Shown in pieces: positions 36,774 through 46,028 of a stretch of 55,426 bases of DNA. Within the stretch, counting starts at the first letter, position 1. Each line of letters opens with the position of its first letter. This DNA comes from Bacteroidales bacterium (GTDB lineage: Bacteria; Bacteroidota; Bacteroidia; Bacteroidales; F082), in NCBI GenBank assembly GCA_030683155.1, contig JAUXMV010000034.1, positions 1 to 55,426 on the forward strand, read 5' to 3'. Under the pieces are notes generated by a model. That model did no database searches and was not told the DNA's origin. It saw only the letters and a list, made by a program, of their open reading frames with translations. A program made the translations under genes and the position numbers.

Positions 36774-37796
36774 TTATTGACTTTCGCTCTCCTCTTTCTC
36801 AATTTCAAGATAATAATAAATATGTGTCACCCATTTATTTGGATCTGTTTCATCCAGAGGCCCAACAATATAATCTTCCCAGATTGGCATTTTTGATTGA
36901 ATGTATCCAAAATCTCGCATATAGGCATCTATATCGTAATGCGCAACTGCGGAAGATTCATACGATCCCACATAAACACCTTTTAATGCCTTTCCACCGG
37001 GTCTCATAAAATAAACTAACCGACCACTTTCTTTTACTTCCTCAGCTATTGGATAGCCAACACGCATCAAAACTGGTTTGTTATCGTCCCAGTTATAATA
37101 CATAGCAAAAGCAGTTCCCGTGGGCTGAACGCGCGCCCTTTTCATAAAAAGTTGAAGTTCAGCAAAATTCTTTTCCGAAATAATCTTAAGATCTTTTACC
37201 ATAGCTGAATCCAAAACAGTAATAGAAGGTTCAGCTTCAAGTTCAATTAGTTCAATTTTAATTGATTGCGGAGCCACTTCCGAAACTTCTTTTAGTTTTT
37301 CCAACCCCTTTTCCTGCATGGGTTTTAGCATGCTTTCAAGAAAAAAACCAAAATATCGGTGAAAAGGATACTTAAGGTCCGACAGCTTCAACGTCCAGGT
37401 GACCTCCACCCCACCATCCTTCTCTTCAAAACTCCATTCGTCCAAAGCAAGACCTCCTTCTTTCATATCCAAAAGAATCTGAATAAATTCATATGGCTTA
37501 CTTGCTAAAATTGTCATACTTCCATCCTCCATGTCGTCACTTTTCCAGGAATGACTGCTTCCAACGCCAACTTCAGGGCCACTGTATACTGATACCATGG
37601 TTGGATTCTCAAAAACAAAAGGGCTCCAGTTGCTCCAATTCCTGAGATTATTGACTTGTCTGAAAACTGTTTGTGCGTTAGTCTGTACAAAAATACTACT
37701 GCTGGTTTCAGCATGGTTGGGCATTATCAGTGGCAAAGTAAGTAAAACAGCAAGCAACAATAAAAATAATACACCTATAAATTTTAAAGCTTTCAT
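36774..37796 (-). CDS. SRPBCC (polyketide cyclase-like) plus GyrI-like two-domain protein
   Basis: The 340-residue protein has an N-terminal hydrophobic segment (1-21), then an SRPBCC ligand-binding domain (about 30-165, with VFRQVNNLRNWSNWSPF and GVEVTWTLKL). A GyrI/AraC effector-binding-like domain follows (about 185-335, with TAFAMYYNWDDNKPVLMRVGYPI and GKALKGVYVGSY). The combination binds small hydrophobic ligands in related proteins. Substrate and role are unknown. It ends a probable three-gene minus-strand operon after the branching enzyme, with a 21-bp gap. Confidence 0.75.
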   Translation of the reverse strand: MKALKFIGVLFLLLLAVLLTLPLIMPNHAETSSSIFVQTNAQTVFRQVNNLRNWSNWSPFVFENPTMVSVYSGPEVGVGSSHSWKSDDMEDGSMTILASKPYEFIQILLDMKEGGLALDEWSFEEKDGGVEVTWTLKLSDLKYPFHRYFGFFLESMLKPMQEKGLEKLKEVSEVAPQSIKIELIELEAEPSITVLDSAMVKDLKIISEKNFAELQLFMKRARVQPTGTAFAMYYNWDDNKPVLMRVGYPIAEEVKESGRLVYFMRPGGKALKGVYVGSYESSAVAHYDIDAYMRDFGYIQSKMPIWEDYIVGPLDETDPNKWVTHIYYYLEIEKEESESQ

Positions 37797-37817
37797 AATA
37801 AAGTGTTTTTAAAAAAA

Positions 37818-39845
37818 TCAAATGTCCTCTACCCTTTTCAGAACGATTGCGGCTCTGTTTACATTGTATATTTTCATATAGGCATTTCCATCTTCTTTTA
37901 TATAGGATGGATAATGCTGCTTTGCATTGAACCTGTCAAAGCCACCAAAGGAAATATCATCAGTAGAAAGAATAACTTTGTAGTCTCCTGTTTCTTTGAG
38001 TGGAATTTCATAATCAGGTAAAGCATTCATAGCATGCCAGTTGAAGACAAAAATCAATTTGTTTCGTTCATAAACTATTGTTTTGTTTTCATTGTCAATA
38101 TACAACTTCCATGGAGGAGCGGCTGACATAACATGATTCTCTTTAACAAAATGAAGCATCGCTTTGTCAAAGTCAGATAACCAATGATATTTCAAAAAGT
38201 CTTTTTTAGCAAGTGACCATTGTCTGCGTGCGTATTGATAGCTCCAATTATTGCCTTCTCTGGGGAAGTCGATCCACTCAGGATGTCCAAATTCGTTTCC
38301 CATAAAGTTGAGCCAAGCCTCACCACCAAGGCTTATAGTAAACAATCTTATCATTTTATGCAGTGCAATTCCACGGTCGATTACAAGACTTTCAGATTTT
38401 TTTGCCATAAAATCATACATATCCTTGTCCATTAACCTGAAAGCGATTGTTTTGTCACCTACAAGTGCCTGATCATGCGACTCAGCATAAGCAATAGTTT
38501 TTACATCGAACATGCGGTTGGTCATAACATGAAACATTTCATCAATGTTCCATTCTTCGTCTGTTTGATCCTTTAAAAGTTTCACCCAGAAATCAGGCAA
38601 ACCCATTCCAAGCCGATAATCAAATCCAATTCCGCCATCTTCAATTGGATTGCAAAGACCCGGCATACCGCTTACTTCTTCGGCAATGCTTATAGCACGT
38701 GGGTTGATAGAATGCATCAATTCATTTGCAAGTTGAAGATAAGTAACTGCATCATATTCAATACCATCAGTAAAGAACTTTTCAGGGCTGTCAAAATCAA
38801 CACCATTACCATGATGATGGTAAATCATTGATGTTACACCATCAAAACGAAACCCATCAAAATTGAAGTTATCCATCCAATATCTCACATTTGACAGTAG
38901 AAGCTGAAGCACTTCATCCTTAGCGTAGTTGAATAGTTTTGAATCCCACAGCGGGTGATCACCTCGTGGCCCGGAATGTGTGTATTGGTAGTCGGTTCCA
39001 TCAAGCAGATTCAATCCTTCCCGGATATTTTTAACTGTATGGGAGTGAACTATATCCATAATTACAAGAAGTCCGAGCCGATGTGCTTCATCGATTAAAG
39101 ACTTAAGCTCTTCAGGAGTGCCAAATCGCGAACTTGGAGCAAAAAAGTTTGAAACATGATATCCAAATGATCCATAATAAGGGTGCTCTGCGATTGCCAT
39201 AAGCTGGACAGCATTATAGCCTGCTTTAACAATTTCCGGTAAAATATTATCCCGAAATTCAGTGTAAGTTCCAACACCAGCCTTTTCCTGCGCCATTCCA
39301 ACATGCGATTCGTAGATAAGCAAAGGCTCCATCCTGTACAATTTGGGCGAAGGATGTTTAAAGACGTATGGTTTTGATGGATTCCAGTGTTGCCCGCTGA
39401 AATCTTTGGTTTTATCATCCTGAACCACACGTTTGACATAGACAGGAATGCGCTCTGTTTCACCTAACTGACTATGAACTATCAATTTAAATAAGCTTTT
39501 GTGGACAAAGGTTTTTTTATAAGTCTTATCATCAAGAAAGGTTTCCCAAATACCACGGCCATTGTTGGTCAAAGGATTTGCTGTTCTGTCCCAACCATTA
39601 AAGTCTCCCATCAGGAAAAGTGCTGATGCTGCCGGCGCCCATTCTCTGTACCACCAACCTTTTCGGCTTTTATCATAATTGAATCCAAAAAAATAGTCGG
39701 CTGTAGAAAAAGCATTCAAGCTTCCATAAAAGGAGTTGATATGTTCCAACCTTGAAACAAAACGATCATGACGCTCATTAACAGCTTCGCTGACAGGCTC
39801 CAGCCATGGATCATTTTTTACAATTGGCATTATTTTCGTTTTCAT
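37818..39845 (-). CDS. glgB: 1,4-alpha-glucan branching enzyme (GH13)
   Basis: The 675-residue protein has an N-terminal CBM48-like domain (about 60-150, with GWWYREWAPAASALFLMGDF), then the GH13 barrel. The four conserved regions are present: DIVHSHTV, GFRFDGVTSM with nucleophile Asp335, SIAEEVSGMPG with acid/base Glu389, and AESHDQALVG with the transition-state Asp. It is of the eukaryote-like (GH13_8) length and layout common in Bacteroidota. It makes alpha-1,6 branches in glycogen. It sits 44 bp after a GH13 hydrolase gene and 21 bp before the SRPBCC gene on the same strand. Confidence 0.93.
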   Translation of the reverse strand: MKTKIMPIVKNDPWLEPVSEAVNERHDRFVSRLEHINSFYGSLNAFSTADYFFGFNYDKSRKGWWYREWAPAASALFLMGDFNGWDRTANPLTNNGRGIWETFLDDKTYKKTFVHKSLFKLIVHSQLGETERIPVYVKRVVQDDKTKDFSGQHWNPSKPYVFKHPSPKLYRMEPLLIYESHVGMAQEKAGVGTYTEFRDNILPEIVKAGYNAVQLMAIAEHPYYGSFGYHVSNFFAPSSRFGTPEELKSLIDEAHRLGLLVIMDIVHSHTVKNIREGLNLLDGTDYQYTHSGPRGDHPLWDSKLFNYAKDEVLQLLLSNVRYWMDNFNFDGFRFDGVTSMIYHHHGNGVDFDSPEKFFTDGIEYDAVTYLQLANELMHSINPRAISIAEEVSGMPGLCNPIEDGGIGFDYRLGMGLPDFWVKLLKDQTDEEWNIDEMFHVMTNRMFDVKTIAYAESHDQALVGDKTIAFRLMDKDMYDFMAKKSESLVIDRGIALHKMIRLFTISLGGEAWLNFMGNEFGHPEWIDFPREGNNWSYQYARRQWSLAKKDFLKYHWLSDFDKAMLHFVKENHVMSAAPPWKLYIDNENKTIVYERNKLIFVFNWHAMNALPDYEIPLKETGDYKVILSTDDISFGGFDRFNAKQHYPSYIKEDGNAYMKIYNVNRAAIVLKRVEDI

Positions 39846-39889
39846 TGATATTGAATTTTAGCTTAATTTTCGATTAAAACATCAAACGC

Positions 39890-41599
39890 TTACTTCTGTT
39901 GAGATAACTCATAAACGCCAGTTTGCAAAGGGCCAATTGAAAGATGTATCCCAACAGTAGGCAATTCTTCAATTAAAAAAGGGATAACTTCCTCTGTCTT
40001 CATTAAATTTGCAGCTTTCCAAAGTCCTTCTGAACTATCATCTATCCGGGAAAGTTGGATTGCATCTTGCGGAATTTTTACACGCATCTTCCTGTTCTCA
40101 GCCGGATGAAAGTTCACTACGACTAACAGAATCTGCTTTTCGGTAAATCTCAAAAAAGCAAAAACAAAGCGGGGATCGAACTCTGTATACCAGGGATTAG
40201 CCCACATCAGATCATAAAATTTACCTTCTCGAAATGCTGGCAATTCAAGGCGCATCCTAAGAAGTTTTTTATATTTTTCTCTCAAAAGCTTTTGCTCCAA
40301 AAGTAACCTGCCGCCATCAAATTTACCATTATTCATCCAGCGCTGATGCTGCGGCATATGGCAGTAATCAAAGATGGAAGTGCGCCCGTCATCGCCGCTA
40401 AAGCCAACTGCACCTTCAGCTTTTTCGCCATTTTCCTGCCCGTTATAGATCATAAAAGCACAACTGTGCATCAAAGCACTGACAGCAACTGCAGGTAAAG
40501 CTTTTCCAGGATCATTTAAAAAATATTGAGATGACAAACGAACCTCATCATGATTTTCCATGAATCGCAACATTTTTTCATTGATGTTTTCTGTCATTTT
40601 CCAGCAGCTGCTTATAGATTCAGCTGAGTGTCCATGCAATGTCACATCCGTCAGGCGGTTATAAAGACCAACTTTATCATACAAATAGTCAAATCCGGCA
40701 TTTATAAAATCATGATACAATCCGGCCTGGTATATTTCTGCAATCATTAACAGATCATTGAATTCACTTTTGAGTTCGCTGATCACCCATCTCCAGAAAG
40801 CTACCGGAACCATTTCGGCCATATCTGACCTGAAACCATCTACTCCCTTTTCTGCCCAAAATTTAAGAATATGAAGCATTTTGTGCCAGGTATCCGGAAT
40901 GGGATCAAAATGTTGTTCCATCGCATTACCGAAGTCAACCCCGTAATTTAACTTTATTGTTTCAAACCAGTCATTTATGCCAGGTGTTGCTGTAAAACAA
41001 TCATTACCAGTTACTTTTGCCGGCTGTTCGGTGTAGGTCGTTTCTGAATTGTAAAGAGATTCAGCACGTTGTGGAGGTATAAAAGACTGTCCGGGTAAAT
41101 AATAAAAATTATTATCTGGACTAAAAGACATCCATGTCATGTCATTTTCACCAACATCTGAAACTCCTAATGGTTTTGCAATTGATTTGTACTCACGTGC
41201 GAGGTGATTGGGCACAAAATCAATGATAACTTTAAGCCCAGCTGAATGAATTCGTTCAATAAGTTGCTCAAATTCAACGAGTCTGTTAGGAACATTGATT
41301 GCTAAATCAGGATCAACATCATAATAATCTTTGATCGCATAAGGTGAACCTGCTCTGCCTTTAACAACAGCTGGATGAGATGAAGGAATCTTAAAAACAG
41401 AATAATCAGTCAGTTTTGCATGACGTATAATTCCTGTGAGCCATATGTGTGTTATACCAAGCTCCTTCAACGCATCAATAGCCTTTTCATTTATGTCGTT
41501 AAACTTTCCACAACCATTGGATTCGATTGTACCGTTAAAAACATTGTGAACAGATTTATTTCCAAATACACGTGGAAAAAGTTGATAGATGTTTGTCAT
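39890..41599 (-). CDS. GH13 alpha-amylase-family enzyme
   Basis: From the chosen start the protein is 569 residues. Met at 41599 (MTNIYQLFPRVFGN) follows a -7 box at 41619-41626. The longer frame to 41743 lies upstream of the predicted transcript. The family regions are all present: VIIDFVPNHLA, DGFRSDMAEM (nucleophile Asp), LMIAEIYQAG (acid/base Glu) and MENHDEVRL (Asp). No signal peptide is seen, so it is probably cytoplasmic and acts on stored alpha-glucan. It heads the operon with glgB. Its exact product (alpha-amylase or related transferase) is not decided by the motifs. Confidence 0.88.
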   Translation of the reverse strand: MTNIYQLFPRVFGNKSVHNVFNGTIESNGCGKFNDINEKAIDALKELGITHIWLTGIIRHAKLTDYSVFKIPSSHPAVVKGRAGSPYAIKDYYDVDPDLAINVPNRLVEFEQLIERIHSAGLKVIIDFVPNHLAREYKSIAKPLGVSDVGENDMTWMSFSPDNNFYYLPGQSFIPPQRAESLYNSETTYTEQPAKVTGNDCFTATPGINDWFETIKLNYGVDFGNAMEQHFDPIPDTWHKMLHILKFWAEKGVDGFRSDMAEMVPVAFWRWVISELKSEFNDLLMIAEIYQAGLYHDFINAGFDYLYDKVGLYNRLTDVTLHGHSAESISSCWKMTENINEKMLRFMENHDEVRLSSQYFLNDPGKALPAVAVSALMHSCAFMIYNGQENGEKAEGAVGFSGDDGRTSIFDYCHMPQHQRWMNNGKFDGGRLLLEQKLLREKYKKLLRMRLELPAFREGKFYDLMWANPWYTEFDPRFVFAFLRFTEKQILLVVVNFHPAENRKMRVKIPQDAIQLSRIDDSSEGLWKAANLMKTEEVIPFLIEELPTVGIHLSIGPLQTGVYELSQQK

Positions 41600-41618
41600 T
41601 GAGTTGCTTTTATCAATG

Positions 41619-41626
41619 CAAAGGTA
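41619..41626 (-). promoter_or_regulatory. -7 box TACCTTTG for the GH13-glgB operon
   Basis: The minus-strand TACCTTTGC lies 20 bases before the ATG at 41599. It decides the start of the GH13 gene. Confidence 0.5.
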
Positions 41627-41766
41627 CATCGGAAAGATGGCATTAAGGCTAAAAATCGCATTATTTTGAAGATGAACCTGTCTTTTCGTTGATTGAGGGC
41701 TGACAGATATTCCTACAATCTCTAAAAAAGTGTTGTGTTTCAAACATACATTTTTGAAAACAATTC

Positions 41767-41810
41767 AAAAAAAATAGCCGATCTTAAAAAAGAGCGGCTA
41801 TTTTCTTGTT
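41767..41810 (-). terminator. Rho-independent terminator after gdhA
   Basis: The stem AAAATAGCCG / CGGCTATTTT (extended by a short mismatched pairing) is followed on the minus strand by a run of T. It is 12 bp after the gdhA stop and separates it from the GH13 operon. Confidence 0.8.
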
Positions 41811-41821
41811 TTAAGAATGGC

Positions 41822-43177
<1,356 letters not shown>

Positions 43178-43227
43178 TTATGTGTCAATGTCTGTGAACT
43201 TTTAACAGTGTTATTTTCTTAACAGTG

Positions 43228-43259
43228 CAAAATTACTACTTTTAAGCAATACTAAACAA
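43228..43259 (-). promoter_or_regulatory. Full promoter (TTG, 21 bp, TAATTTTG) for gdhA
   Basis: On the minus strand a -33 TTG (43257-43259) and a -7 TAATTTTG (43228-43235) are 21 bp apart. The transcript would have a leader of about 62 nt before the ATG at 43159. With the DUF1573 promoter it is the best match in the window. Confidence 0.65.
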
Positions 43260-43487
43260 ATAATAATCAATGATTTTTCACAGTTTGGAGTATATTGGAA
43301 TCAGTCTAAATAAAATTTATGCAATCGTTTGTTGTTCAATGCCGAACAGCAATCGCAAAAGTGATCTTTAATTCGGAATAAACTTGGTTATGGAAATCTG
43401 AAATAAAAAAACACCTTTTTACAAATATGCGCACAAGCTCAAAATTTTAAAAAAGGTCGGATAATGAAACCTTAAGACGAAATAAAG
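43260..43487. other. Spacer between gdhA promoter and miaA
   Basis: This is AT-rich sequence without a gene. A weak pairing of ACCTTTTT near 43414 with AAAAAGGT near 43451 could be part of the miaA transcript end, but it is not a clear terminator. Confidence 0.3.
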
Positions 43488-44414
43488 CTAATCCTGACTA
43501 ATTCTATCAGAAACATAATTTATTAAGCCAACGGTATCTGTTGGAAAAAGCCAATGATAATCCTTGTTTTTTCTGAACCACGTCATTTGTCTCTTGGCAT
43601 ACTGTCGTGTGTTTACTTTAATATTTTCAACGGCTTCTGTAATCGTACATTTACCTTCAAAATAATCAAACAACTCTTGATAACCTACAGTATTTAAGGC
43701 ATTTAAATGACGATGAGGGAAAAGTTTTTTCGCTTCTTCCACCTGACCAGCTGCCATCATATCTTCAACCCGGTGATTGATTCGATTGATCAAATCCATG
43801 CGGTCGACGAGTAAAGCAGTCCATATCACATCAAATTTCCTCGACTTTGTTTCTCTTTTGCGATAATAGGAATAAGTTAAGCCGGTTTGAAAACAAACTT
43901 CGAGGGCACGTTGAAGTCTTCGCGGGTTTTGTTTATCTACAATATCGTAATATGCTGGATCTAATTTAGTTAAGCTTTCCAGCAAACCAACAATCCCTTT
44001 TGAATCAAACAATTCTGTTACTTTGTTTCGCACTTCCAGACTGATATCAGGAATATTATCGAGTCCTCTGCATACAGCATCAATAAAAAGACCCGAACCT
44101 CCTGTAAGTACCACTACATCATGGCTTTTAAAAAGTTCATCCAACAATGTAAGCGCATCTTTCTCATATGCACCGACATCATATTTCCTTTTAATACTTA
44201 TATGCTGAATGAAATGGTGCTTGCATTCTTCTAACTGTTTTTTAGATGGCACAGCTGTACCAATGCTCATTTCACGGTAAAACTGACGGCTGTCTGCCGA
44301 AACGATCTCAGTGTTAAAGTGTTTGGCAAGCTGAATCGCAACGCTCGTTTTTCCGGAGGCTGTTGGGCCAGCAATAACAACCAAAAATTTCTTCCTGTTT
44401 TTTAAAGTGATCAT
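43488..44414 (-). CDS. miaA: tRNA dimethylallyltransferase (MiaA)
   Basis: The 308-residue protein has the P-loop GPTASGKTSVA (residues 16-26) and the conserved SADSRQFYREMSIGTAVP. GGSGLFIDAV follows, as does the C-terminal NTRQYAKRQMTWFRK. It transfers a dimethylallyl group to A37 of tRNAs that read codons starting with U. Its start overlaps the CCA-enzyme stop by 4 bp (ATGA), so the two tRNA-maturation genes are coupled. Confidence 0.95.
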   Translation of the reverse strand: MITLKNRKKFLVVIAGPTASGKTSVAIQLAKHFNTEIVSADSRQFYREMSIGTAVPSKKQLEECKHHFIQHISIKRKYDVGAYEKDALTLLDELFKSHDVVVLTGGSGLFIDAVCRGLDNIPDISLEVRNKVTELFDSKGIVGLLESLTKLDPAYYDIVDKQNPRRLQRALEVCFQTGLTYSYYRKRETKSRKFDVIWTALLVDRMDLINRINHRVEDMMAAGQVEEAKKLFPHRHLNALNTVGYQELFDYFEGKCTITEAVENIKVNTRQYAKRQMTWFRKNKDYHWLFPTDTVGLINYVSDRISQD

Positions 44415-45880
44415 AACGGTGATGGCACAGGTCCGTTTGTTTTTACTTCTATCGGTTCAGCATCGGCAACAATCCTCAATCCAATTTTTTCTCCGGCAGT
44501 TTTCATCAACGCATAGGCTTCTTCAAAATTATTACCAATCACACCGTCCAAAATGGCCTCACGGATGGCAGTCTTAATGATGCCAACTTCTTTTCCAGGT
44601 CGCAGATCAAAGGCTTGCATGATGACTTCACCACTCACAGGAGGCTGCCAATTTCTGATGCTGTCTTTAGCGTCAATCTCCAGCAACTTGCGGCGTACCA
44701 ACTCAAAATTATCTCTGTATTTCTTAACTTTATACTCATTCTTGGAAGTTATGTCAGCTTCACATAATTGCATCAGTGAATCAATATCATCACCTGCATC
44801 AAAAAGAAGGCGACGAATCGCTGAATCAGTCACAATCTCCTGTGCTAAGACTATTGGTCGCAAATGCAGCAGAACCATTTTCTGGACAAATTTCATTGGA
44901 TCGCCCAGAGGCAGCTTCAACATTTTGAAAATGCCCGGAACCATTTTGGCACCTCTAAATTCATGGCCATGAAATGTCCAGCCAACATTAGGTTCAAACT
45001 TTTTTGTCGCTGGTTTTGCAATATCATGCAAAATCGCCGCCCACCTCAGCCATAAGTTATCACTTGTTTTAGCAAGATTATCAAGCACTTCGAGTGTGTG
45101 ATAGAAATTATCCTTATGGCTTTTTCCATTGATCGTTTCAACTCCCTGCAAACTGACAAAATGAGGAAAAAAGACTTCAAGCAAGCCTGAATCAAATAAA
45201 AGTTTAAAACCAACAGATGGTTTTTTGGACATAATGATTTTATTCAGTTCATCAGAAATACGTTCTGCCGAAACGATACGCAATCTGTTTCTGTTTCGGT
45301 TGATAGCAGCAAAAGAACTACTTTCAATTTGAAACCCAAGCTGGGTTGCAAAACGGATGGCTCTCATCATGCGAAGTGGGTCGTCTGAATAAGTGATATC
45401 CGGATCGAGTGGAGTTTTTAGAATTTTTCTTTCCAGATCTTTTAAACCATCAAAAGGATCAATTAGACTTCCAAAATTGTCTTTATTAAGACTGATTGCG
45501 AGGGCATTGATTGTGAAATCACGGCGGTTTTGGTCATCTTTCAAAGTGCCTGATTCAACTTCTGGTTTGCGACTGAAGAGTTTGTATGATTCTTTTCTTG
45601 CTCCCACAAACTCTATTTCATAGTCGCGATGGCGTATCATTGCAGTGCCGAATTGTCCATAAAACTTCATTTCAGTCCCTTTGCCAAGTTTTTTGGCAAC
45701 TGCAGCAGCTACATCAATTCCACTTCCAACAACAACAATATCAATGTCTTTTGAAGGTCTTATAAGTAAAATATCACGCACAAAACCTCCAATTACATAA
45801 GCATCAGTACCCATTTCATTGCAAACTGCTGCAATGGTTGTGAAAATTCTGTCTGAGACAAACGAACGCATATCTTTCAT
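44411..45880 (-). CDS. CCA tRNA nucleotidyltransferase with HD domain
   Basis: The 489-residue protein has the class II nucleotidyltransferase head (about 20-160). It contains VIGGFVRDILL and the metal-binding DIDIVVV, then RRDFTINALAI, and RMMRAIRFATQLGF. An HD domain follows (about 255-370, with RWAAILHDIAKP). It adds or repairs the 3' CCA of tRNA. Distinguishing CCA addition from poly(A) polymerase is inference; Bacteroidota have this form as CCA enzyme. The predicted transcription start lies almost on this ATG, so MRSFV at 45871 may be the true start. Confidence 0.88.
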   Translation of the reverse strand: MKDMRSFVSDRIFTTIAAVCNEMGTDAYVIGGFVRDILLIRPSKDIDIVVVGSGIDVAAAVAKKLGKGTEMKFYGQFGTAMIRHRDYEIEFVGARKESYKLFSRKPEVESGTLKDDQNRRDFTINALAISLNKDNFGSLIDPFDGLKDLERKILKTPLDPDITYSDDPLRMMRAIRFATQLGFQIESSSFAAINRNRNRLRIVSAERISDELNKIIMSKKPSVGFKLLFDSGLLEVFFPHFVSLQGVETINGKSHKDNFYHTLEVLDNLAKTSDNLWLRWAAILHDIAKPATKKFEPNVGWTFHGHEFRGAKMVPGIFKMLKLPLGDPMKFVQKMVLLHLRPIVLAQEIVTDSAIRRLLFDAGDDIDSLMQLCEADITSKNEYKVKKYRDNFELVRRKLLEIDAKDSIRNWQPPVSGEVIMQAFDLRPGKEVGIIKTAIREAILDGVIGNNFEEAYALMKTAGEKIGLRIVADAEPIEVKTNGPVPSPL

Positions 45881-45884
45881 GCTG

Positions 45885-45892
45885 CAAAATTA
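45885..45892 (-). promoter_or_regulatory. -7 box TAATTTTG for the CCA enzyme-miaA operon
   Basis: The minus-strand TAATTTTGC lies only 5 bases before the ATG at 45880. Either the transcript is leaderless or translation starts at the next in-frame ATG (45871). Confidence 0.45.
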
Positions 45893-45973
45893 AGAATTTC
45901 GGCGTATAGGCGAATTTATCATTTCTTTGTGATTGCTCAGAAATAGTGAATTCATTTGTTTGAGCTCAAAAGC

Positions 45974-46005
45974 AAAAAAGACAGTCATTTGCCGACTGTC
46001 TTTTC
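45974..46005 (-). terminator. Rho-independent terminator after the S9 peptidase gene
   Basis: The stem AAAAGACAGTC / GACTGTCTTTT has a 7-base loop, with A/T-rich flanks on both sides. It is 24 bp after the peptidase stop on the minus strand. Confidence 0.75.
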
Positions 46006-46028
46006 TTATAAAAAATGAAAAATCTATG

